Assembly: GCA_963753545.1 (NCBI GenBank)
Contig: CAVWCQ010000008.1
Location: 3,844,001-3,908,000, forward strand
Length of the DNA stretch: 64,000 nt
Reading direction: 5' to 3'
Source of the DNA: CAVWCQ01 sp963753545
Lineage (GTDB): Bacteria; Chloroflexota; Anaerolineae; Aggregatilineales; Aggregatilineaceae
Shown here: positions 58,341 through 64,000 of the stretch, in pieces
How positions within the stretch are numbered: the stretch's first letter is position 1
How the letters are laid out: each line of letters opens with the position of its first letter
Position numbers and translations under genes: made by a program
The notes under the pieces: model-generated
What the model was told of the DNA's origin: nothing
Seen by the model: the letters and a program-made list of their open reading frames with translations, nothing else
Database searches by the model: none

Positions 58341-58402
58341 CGGGCATTCCCGCTTTAACGGGCGTACTCGATTTATCGAGCGTACTCGTTTTAACGAGCG
58401 GG
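58341..58402. repeat. tandem 18-bp hairpin units at the end of the NrfD gene
   Basis: Three units of 18 bp follow each other: CCCG-CTTTAA-CGGG-CGTA (58349-58366), CTCG-ATTTAT-CGAG-CGTA (58367-58384) and CTCG-TTTTAA-CGAG-CGGG (58385-58402). Each is a 4-bp stem with a 6-nt A/T loop, and base changes in the arms are compensated. A fourth imperfect stem CGGG-CATT-CCCG (58341-58352) overlaps the first unit. The array starts within the last codons of the NrfD gene (the TAA is the loop of the third unit). Confidence 0.7.
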
Positions 58403-59677
58403 TACAGGAGCCTCTTCCCCTGCGACTTCGGCTACCTTCTCTACTACGGGGCGCTGCGCCGTAAGAGCGACAGCATGAGGATAGAGCCGCAGGTAACGCA
58501 CACCTACTGTGAAGGCCAGGGAAGCATAGCCCACAATTCCGGCAGCGACACCCCACTCGGCCCATGACGGCCAGTACGTATTGGCTGGGAATATGTTCAA
58601 CACGCCCGGTGACCAGTCCAGGGGAACCACAAGGCCGGATAAGGTGACATTCCAGCGATTGATAATCAGGCCAGCGACAACCATGACCGAGGCAAGCATC
58701 ACCAGGGTGGTATTGCGGCGCAGTTTGGGCCATAGGAAAATAATCGCCGGAACCAACGCGCCCATCAAAACCTCGCCCCACCAGAACGTAAAGTCATAGG
58801 GCGTACTTTCCTTCAGCAATTCCACACCGGTCTGGTGCGCGGGCAGATGGCTGTAGTAGTTCGTTGCAACCCAGCTCCACAGCTTCAGGTAAAGATAGGC
58901 AAGGCTGGCAAACCCGACAAAGCGAGCAACACCCTGATAGACATCAAATGGAACCTGGCGCTTCTTCATCAGCCGCCCCGAGAGCAACGTCAGGAACAGC
59001 GTGAGCGCCGGACCTGCCGCGATGGCGGACAGAATGAACAGCACCGGGGCACTCGGTGAGTACCAGACGGGGCGAGCCGCGAGAATGCCGTATGTCGCGC
59101 CTAACGATGACTGGTGGATCATCGAGATACTCATACCGATGAGTGCTACCACTGGCATAAAACGGTGAATGAGATGACCTATCTTGCTCAGATGGTGGAT
59201 GCGGTGCAGCGGCGTGCTCTCGATGATGATGGGCAAAAATTCCATGACCAGCACCGTCGTATAGAGCATGACAGCGACCGTGATTTCCCACAGAACCGAG
59301 TGTACGTTCCAGTAGAGAATCGGGTGATAGAAACGATCAGGCCGGCCAATGTCGACAAACAGAGCAAACATAGCCGAGGTATAGCCCAGCAGGCCTACAA
59401 AAACAGCGGCACGGGCAATCGCTTCATATTTCTTCCAGCCAAAGACGTACACAGCGGCTGAGAGCGTGAACGCTCCGGCACCAAGGGCGATCGATGACAG
59501 GTCCATCGTAATCCACAGTCCCCAGGGCATTTCATCCGTCAGGTTGGTTACTTCCAACCCCTTGATCAGCACGATGATCCCGGCGACCACGCCAAACGCA
59601 AGCATTGAACCGAGCAGCAGATACCAGGCGGTCAGAGCGCGATGGCGGCGAGCCGACATTAGGATTGAGTTCATCAT
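58391..59677 (-). CDS. NrfD/PsrC-family polytopic membrane subunit
   Basis: 428 residues with about nine or ten membrane helices (LTAWYLLLGSMLAFGVVAGI, SAAVYVFGWKKYE, then further hydrophobic blocks to the C-terminus). MPWGLWITMDLSSIALGAGAF and RPDRFYHPILYWNVHSVLWE, and the C-terminal INRWNVTLSGLVVP, fit the NrfD group close to HybB. Such subunits exchange electrons between quinones and a periplasmic FeS partner without a heme of their own. The start overlaps the ferredoxin gene stop by 4 nt, and a terminator follows. In this operon it would link the quinone pool to the ferredoxin and the two multiheme cytochromes. Confidence 0.92.
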   Translation of the reverse strand: MMNSILMSARRHRALTAWYLLLGSMLAFGVVAGIIVLIKGLEVTNLTDEMPWGLWITMDLSSIALGAGAFTLSAAVYVFGWKKYEAIARAAVFVGLLGYTSAMFALFVDIGRPDRFYHPILYWNVHSVLWEITVAVMLYTTVLVMEFLPIIIESTPLHRIHHLSKIGHLIHRFMPVVALIGMSISMIHQSSLGATYGILAARPVWYSPSAPVLFILSAIAAGPALTLFLTLLSGRLMKKRQVPFDVYQGVARFVGFASLAYLYLKLWSWVATNYYSHLPAHQTGVELLKESTPYDFTFWWGEVLMGALVPAIIFLWPKLRRNTTLVMLASVMVVAGLIINRWNVTLSGLVVPLDWSPGVLNIFPANTYWPSWAEWGVAAGIVGYASLAFTVGVRYLRLYPHAVALTAQRPVVEKVAEVAGEEAPVPAR

Positions 59678-60504
59678 AGGGTTAGACCCTCCGGCGGGAT
59701 ATAGTAGACGTTGGGATCGGTGCCCAGGTCCTCACGCAGACGGAAGGTAGGTGTCGTCGCGATGATCTTGGATACATTGCTGTTCGGATCATTCAAATCG
59801 CCAAAATGACGCGCCGTCACCGGGCATATATTGACACAGGCAGGTGTTGCTTCAGCATCGATGCCTGGCGTCAGACCCCGCGCTACACCGGGATCGATAC
59901 GGTGGACGCAGAACGTGCATTTTTCCATCACACCACGTGGGCGGCGCGCCACTTCAGGCGTGCCCCAGTCGGGAACGCGGGGATTCGGTTCGTCGCCGCG
60001 CTCCTTCCAGTTGAAGGATCGCGCACCATACGGGCAGGCAACTTCGCAATAACGGCAGCCGATGCACTTGTCATAATCCATAAAAACCAGGCCATCGTCC
60101 CGTTTATAGGTGGCCGCTACCGGACACACCGATACGCACGGAGCATGTTCGCAGTGCAGACACGGGCGCGTAATGTGGAAGATATTGCCTGTTTCGGTCT
60201 GGTCCACAAAATGGATATTCCAGCGCATGTCATCGGTGGTGTCATTGGTCGCCTGGCACGCATAAATACAGTACTGGCAGCCAATGCATTTGCTCAGGTC
60301 GATCACCATTCCCCAGCGAACACCTTCTCGCTTCGCAGCTTTCACATCTGGGCCGATGCTCGTTCCCAGAACCGATTGAAAGATTGGATTTAAGGGGTCC
60401 GACAAGGTGACAGCCAGAGCTAACGACGCTCCTGCGCCAACAAGCAGCGTCATGAACTCACGCCGCGTGAGAACGGAACCCTGTTCTTCATTCATACTCA
60501 TCAT
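59674..60504 (-). CDS. Tat-exported ferredoxin subunit with four [4Fe-4S] clusters
   Basis: 276 residues. A twin-arginine signal (TRREFMTLLVGAGASLALAV) begins near residue 13. Four cysteine sets follow the HybA/NrfC/PsrB pattern: CIGCQYCIYAC, CLHCEHAPCVSVCP, CIGCRYCEVACPYGA, and CTFCVHRID with the late ACVNICP. It should sit on the outer face of the membrane and pass electrons between NrfD and a catalytic or cytochrome partner. It overlaps both the NrfD gene and the preceding cytochrome gene by 4 nt. Confidence 0.93.
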   Translation of the reverse strand: MMSMNEEQGSVLTRREFMTLLVGAGASLALAVTLSDPLNPIFQSVLGTSIGPDVKAAKREGVRWGMVIDLSKCIGCQYCIYACQATNDTTDDMRWNIHFVDQTETGNIFHITRPCLHCEHAPCVSVCPVAATYKRDDGLVFMDYDKCIGCRYCEVACPYGARSFNWKERGDEPNPRVPDWGTPEVARRPRGVMEKCTFCVHRIDPGVARGLTPGIDAEATPACVNICPVTARHFGDLNDPNSNVSKIIATTPTFRLREDLGTDPNVYYIPPEGLTL

Positions 60505-61722
60505 TCATCCCCGTTGTCTGTATTGACTTCTTTACCGCTTCTCAGGCGGGAAACAACGATTAACAACACAACTACTCCGACACCAACTCCAACAATCAAA
60601 CCTTGAATCAGTTGGACATAACTTGTCTTGTCCTTGTCTGACTCACTATCAGACGAAACGCGGCCTTCCAATTCGACAACCTGCTGCCGGAGCGAGTTGC
60701 GCTCAATCACCAGACTCTGATCCGTATCGACCAACTGCGCCCAAATTCCTGCCTTGTCCAGTTTTGCGTGGCATTCACTGCACGAAAGCGCATTCACAAT
60801 CATCGTGTGATCGATGGGCGTCATCTCGACAGTGTCGGTAGTTGTATCCGTGTTGCTTGTATCTGGAGCCTCGGTCAGTTCTGTACCCAAATCCGGGCTC
60901 TCCAGATCGGCTGCGGCCAACTGGATATCCGGGTTGACCGACATATGACAGTTTGCGCAAGTCACCTTAAATTCGCTGCCCAGGTGCTTGTTGTGGACCC
61001 AGATTTCCTGTGGAACCTTGTGGCAGTTCAAACATAACTGGTTCGTATTTTCGATGCGAAGCTGTTGTCCATGAGGCAGGTGACAAACTGCGCATCCCAG
61101 AGATGACATTTCGGAATGTGGGCTTTGCGCCCATTCGTCAAACGTGTTTGTGTGACAGGTGCTGCATACGGCTGCCGCCAGCGTCTGCTGTTCTTCGATT
61201 GGCGGGGTCTGGTGCGCGCCGTGACAGTCGACGCAGGTTGCTGCATTTAAATTCCCTGCCGCGATTTGTTCCAGGTGAGCACTGTCAGCCAAAAGCTCAT
61301 TATGGCAGTTCGTGCACGTTTGCGAAGCGCGCACTCGGTAGGCGCGCGCGCTTTCCGGTGATGGGCCGTTATGCGGGAAAACATTTTCACCATGACAGTC
61401 CGTGCAGCCAAGCGCCCCCTGCGGATTACTCGTTCCATGAACAGAATCCGCGACAGTCGATGGGCTGACATACAGATCCAGCACGCTGCCATCTGGCAGA
61501 AGTCATCACTCGCCCCTGCTGGCTGTGGCAAATTGCGCAGTAGCTGTTATCTCCTGTTGGTGGCTGCTGCGGGTTGTTACCCTCGCCACCGCCTTGCGCA
61601 TGAACCGCGTGCGGCGCAGCCAGGAAATAGATCAGGCCAGCCAGAAGGAACAGCCCAATACACCCACCCAAAACAGCCAGGAGTGTTGTTAAACGGCATC
61701 TATTGTTGGTTATACCGCGCAT
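60501..61722 (-). CDS. nine-heme membrane-anchored cytochrome c, with one frameshift
   Basis: About 406 residues when corrected. N-terminal signal/anchor helix (LLAVLGGCIGLFLLAGLIYFL), then CAICH, followed near 61500 by a frameshift (HSQQGRVMT then LPDGSVLDLYV), and CTDCH, CTNCH, CVDCH, CSTCH, CAVCH, CLNCH, CANCH and CSECH, making nine CxxCH heme sites. Extra His residues (HGENVFPH, HGAHQ, HLPHGQ) offer second axial ligands. The C-terminus has one more membrane helix (LIVGVGVGVVVLLIVV). It resembles the anchored multiheme subunits that pair with NrfD-type complexes. It sits 5 bp after the other nine-heme gene and overlaps the ferredoxin gene. Confidence 0.88.
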
Positions 61723-61727
61723 TTCGA

Positions 61728-63437
61728 TTATTCTTCCTCACTCTCTGGCGTGCTGGCTGGTGCAGGTGCTGGCTCGGTAGCCTGCTCGGTAGCTTGCTCA
61801 GTAGCCGTCGCAGTGACAGACTCAGTCGCAGCCGCTGCGGCAGGCACAGTTCCCTGAGCTTGCAGCCCCAGTTCAGCCTCAACCGCATCCAGCAGTTCAT
61901 CCGTATAAACATAATTATGAATACCCAGGCTCGCGTCGCCGTCGACAAAATCGAGCGCCGTAATCACCCATTCCGGTGCGCTTTCAGTAACAGCCGCTCG
62001 TGCCGCTTCCAGGCGCGCCTGCGTATCCGTCTGAATATCACTGATCAGGTCTTGTAAACTTGCTACATCCACTACTTCTGAATGGCAGGTTGAGCATGTA
62101 TCCTGCAATTCAGTCAGGTCTGGGTTGGGCAAAACCGGCAGGTCCGTATGGCTGGCGCGGCTGCCCATGATCTCAACGGGTACACGAGGCATGTGGCAGG
62201 TTTCACAGCGAGGACCGTCCGGCGTTACAAAATGAGCCGAAGCTACACCAGCCACCTGATCAATCACATTGAGGCCCTCAAACATTTCCTGTGTCGGATG
62301 GTGCATACCCTCTGTCACATCCGTATCGTTGTGGCAGCTTACACACAATCCGTAGCTATCGTCGGTAATGGAGGACCCTGTTTCTGCTTCCTGCGTCGCT
62401 TCAGTATTGTCATTATTTGTCGCGGCAGGTTGATCAACGGCGTGTACGATGTGACAGCTTACACAGGTCACGCCAAATTGGGCATTTTCAACGGTTACAG
62501 GTTCCGAGGTGTCAACCACCTGGGCAGCCCAGCGGTAATCCTGGCTGTGGCATTCCAGGCAGGCATCGGCAGCAAATTCGCTCTGCTGCATCACGGCTAG
62601 CGCGTCAGGATGGCCGGAAACGCTCCATTCGTTAAACTGCATGTATTTCTGCTTGGCATGGCCCGTTGACCACCAATGAGCCGGATCGTCGGGCGCGACC
62701 AGCGTAAAAACGTTATCATCCAGCAGCGTCTCGCCGGGACGGTAGGTTAGGGGGAAAGGACGCCCTCCCGGTTCAGTACCCTGGCTGTGGCACTGCCCAC
62801 AAATCTGCGAGTCCGGGCTGAGCACGATGGCTCCGCGAATCTGGTTCATATCCCCACTGGAGATGGATTGAATATGGAGGCTGCCCGGCCCATGACAGGC
62901 TTCACACTGCACCCCATCATCCTTCCAGGTTCCCTGGTCAGCCTGAAATGCCGTGACATGACATCCGGCACAACTTTGATTCCAGTCATAGGCGGTGTCT
63001 GGCCAGTTATTCGCCAGAGCGTAGGGTTGCCAGGTCTGATCAACCGTATTCCAGATAGCAGGCAGAACCATATAACCGTCTTCTACCTGCATCAGATAAG
63101 CCTGAGCATAACGACCCGCGCCGACAGCGAACGCGACATCATCGGCGGTAAAAGCGCGTGTCCCGTCTTCTCCAGGGAATTGGATGGTTCGAACATCTTC
63201 TCCCTGCTCGAAATTGCCCAGAATAGGAGCCTTATCCTTATCAGTTTTTTGCAAAGCCAGGGCATGGCGGCTGGTGTTGTGTGAACTACCGACATCTTGA
63301 TGGCATCCAGCACAAACTTTGCCTCCAACGTACTGGGCTTGCTGTCCATCGTCGCCTTGCGCATGGATATAGTTAGCGGTGAGGACAAACAGACTCCCAC
63401 CAGCGAGCAAACAAAGAGCTAAGATCAATCTACGCAT
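61728..63437 (-). CDS. secreted nine-heme cytochrome c (c554-like)
   Basis: 569 residues from ATG 63437 (MRRLILALCLLAGG), with AAAGGG about nine bases before; an in-frame start seven codons upstream is less likely because it delays the signal peptide. Nine CxxCH sites: CAGCH twice, CEACH, CGQCH, CLECH, CVSCH twice, CETCH and CSTCH. The text VCAGCHQDVGSSHNTSRHALAL and QSCAGCHVTAFQ resembles cytochrome c554/hydroxylamine-oxidoreductase-like multiheme proteins; I see no catalytic heme motif such as CxxCK. A Thr/Ala/Pro/Glu-rich tail of about 60 residues follows. It is the first gene of the operon, so the complex is probably an electron transfer chain from quinol (NrfD) through FeS to these hemes. 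Partner and acceptor unknown. Confidence 0.88.
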   Translation of the reverse strand: MRRLILALCLLAGGSLFVLTANYIHAQGDDGQQAQYVGGKVCAGCHQDVGSSHNTSRHALALQKTDKDKAPILGNFEQGEDVRTIQFPGEDGTRAFTADDVAFAVGAGRYAQAYLMQVEDGYMVLPAIWNTVDQTWQPYALANNWPDTAYDWNQSCAGCHVTAFQADQGTWKDDGVQCEACHGPGSLHIQSISSGDMNQIRGAIVLSPDSQICGQCHSQGTEPGGRPFPLTYRPGETLLDDNVFTLVAPDDPAHWWSTGHAKQKYMQFNEWSVSGHPDALAVMQQSEFAADACLECHSQDYRWAAQVVDTSEPVTVENAQFGVTCVSCHIVHAVDQPAATNNDNTEATQEAETGSSITDDSYGLCVSCHNDTDVTEGMHHPTQEMFEGLNVIDQVAGVASAHFVTPDGPRCETCHMPRVPVEIMGSRASHTDLPVLPNPDLTELQDTCSTCHSEVVDVASLQDLISDIQTDTQARLEAARAAVTESAPEWVITALDFVDGDASLGIHNYVYTDELLDAVEAELGLQAQGTVPAAAAATESVTATATEQATEQATEPAPAPASTPESEEE

Positions 63438-63500
63438 GTAAGGTGCCCTTTCGCGCATCTTTCAAACGCATCAACGGGACTTGAACCAATCCTCGTTGAT

Positions 63501-63506
63501 ATAATA
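63501..63506 (-). promoter_or_regulatory. possible -10 box of the cytochrome operon
   Basis: On the minus strand TATTAT occupies 63506-63501. A transcript start about 63494 would put the palindrome at 63529-63544 centred near -42, the class II activator position. No -35 hexamer is visible, as expected for an activator-dependent promoter. Confidence 0.35.
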
Positions 63507-63528
63507 ACGAAGGCGAGTGTATCTTACG

Positions 63529-63544
63529 AGTGACAGAAGTCACA
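63529..63544. promoter_or_regulatory. CRP/FNR-family-like operator between divergent cytochrome genes
   Basis: AGTGA-CAGAAG-TCACA matches the CRP consensus TGTGA-N6-TCACA in nine of ten positions, and GTGAC-AGAA-GTCAC within it is a perfect inverted repeat. It lies in the 379-bp region between the nine-heme operon and the NapC-like gene; the rest of that region (63438-63816) shows only AT-rich promoter text and an A-tract near 63700. A CRP/FNR-family regulator responding to oxygen, nitrogen oxides or a cyclic nucleotide could act here; the identity of the regulator is inferred only from the site. Confidence 0.5.
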
Positions 63545-63711
63545 ATAGTTACATTCCACCAGCAATAAACTTCATCTATTTGAGAAATATTCTTCCTTGC
63601 ACAAGAGTGCACCACCCTGACTCAATTCTGTTGCCATCATTCTTATCACTGTCTCAAAACTCACGCCAGTTTGGAACCAATGCTTTTTGCTCACTAGTCA
63701 AAAAAAAATCA

Positions 63712-63717
63712 TATAAT
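63712..63717 (+). promoter_or_regulatory. possible -10 box of the NapC-like gene
   Basis: A perfect TATAAT follows an A9 tract. TTGCTC at 63687-63692 could be the -35 element with a 19-bp spacer. The 5' leader to the GTG at 63817 would be about 90 nt. Confidence 0.35.
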
Positions 63718-63816
63718 ACAATCAAGATTGTTCTATCTGAGCTATTGGCTCGAAAGGCTGAGACGTTTTGGCATAAGTAGTTCATTAATCATCCTATATA
63801 CGAAGAGGATAGCCTT

Positions 63817-64000
63817 GTGAAAAGAATTCGCAGATTTTTCTTTCCTCCACCCGAAAAGTCCCGTTTGAGGCGCTATCTTCCCTGGGCAATCGTCATTTTT
63901 ATTCCCATCGGAATTGCGCTTTCAATCCCTGCTGGCTGGGAATACTCCAACTCACCAAGCTTCTGCGGCAAAACCTGCCACACGATGCCACCTGAATACA
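63817..64000 (+). CDS. NapC/NirT-like multiheme cytochrome, N-terminal part only
   Basis: GTG 63817 lies eight bases after GAGG (63804-63808). The first 61 codons are in the window: a basic start (VKRIRRFFFPPPEKSRLRRY), one membrane helix (LPWAIVIFIPIGIALSIP) and then the first heme site, FCGKTCHTMPPEY. An N-terminal anchor followed at once by a C-x3-CH-x-M motif is typical of NapC/NrfH-like and related quinol-oxidising multiheme proteins. The remainder is outside the window. It diverges from the nine-heme/ferredoxin/NrfD operon and may share its control region. Confidence 0.75.
   Translation, partial: MKRIRRFFFPPPEKSRLRRYLPWAIVIFIPIGIALSIPAGWEYSNSPSFCGKTCHTMPPEY

Overview
This 64 kb stretch is chromosomal DNA from a bacterium that I infer to be a member of Chloroflexota (Anaerolineae-like, perhaps aerobic or facultative). 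The inference rests on the mix of gene types: a giant Ser/Thr kinase with a STAND ATPase and WD40 repeats, GAF proteins without an output domain, sensor kinases with an N-terminal receiver domain, a transporter fused to HEAT repeats and a cyclic-nucleotide domain, NrfD/multiheme cytochrome modules, and a tryptophan T-box leader. No rRNA, tRNA, CRISPR array, prophage or intact insertion sequence was seen. Many conserved housekeeping genes (treZ, treY, sucA, sucB, trpB, trpE, a sensor kinase, a multiheme cytochrome) are broken by single-base shifts that restore a perfect family match in another frame. This looks more like indel errors in a draft assembly than real decay, so I annotate these as genes with frameshifts.

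Layout. 1-7.3 kb: tail of an L,D-transpeptidase, then a treZ-treY-treX trehalose-from-glycogen operon. 7.3-12.2 kb: secreted CAP protein, a repeat-containing intergenic region, a KTSC-like small protein, a dCache-HAMP-GAF sensor and an O-methyltransferase. 12.4-16.6 kb: a NTT/MFS-HEAT-CNBD fusion and an unknown protein. 16.6-21.6 kb: a type III polyketide synthase cluster (methyltransferase, FAD reductase, chalcone-synthase-like enzyme, decayed Nudix gene) with a divergent CrtI-like oxidoreductase. 21.7-32.9 kb: secreted C11 peptidase with thrombospondin type 3 repeats, an orphan sugar-binding protein, the kinase-STAND-WD40 protein, a GAF protein and a methyltransferase. 33-37.9 kb: 2-oxoglutarate dehydrogenase E1 and E2 and an EEP-family hydrolase. 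37.9-44.6 kb: four signalling genes (three REC-first histidine kinases and a stand-alone receiver). 44.9-53.8 kb, minus strand: a complete tryptophan operon trpE-trpS-trpG-trpD-trpC-trpF-trpB-trpA followed by ogt, preceded by a sigma70-type promoter and a T-box leader with a UGG specifier. 53.9-58.2 kb: an AroE-like protein lacking catalytic residues and a DUF4118/PAS/GAF histidine kinase. 58.3-64 kb: an operon of two nine-heme cytochromes, a Tat-exported four-cluster ferredoxin and a NrfD membrane subunit, with a NapC-like cytochrome diverging from it and a CRP/FNR-like operator between them.

Points most worth a second look: (1) a diverged, non-coding dispersed repeat of about 300 bp present twice in opposite orientation (8811-9092 and 44588-44902); (2) a 150-bp tandem duplication of the trpE 3' end plus trpS leader in which a hairpin keeps pairing by compensatory change; (3) the Trp T-box operon with embedded trpS; (4) the molybdopterin-free cytochrome/FeS/NrfD complex with its palindromic operator; (5) a C-terminal SEYF motif shared by two output-less GAF proteins.
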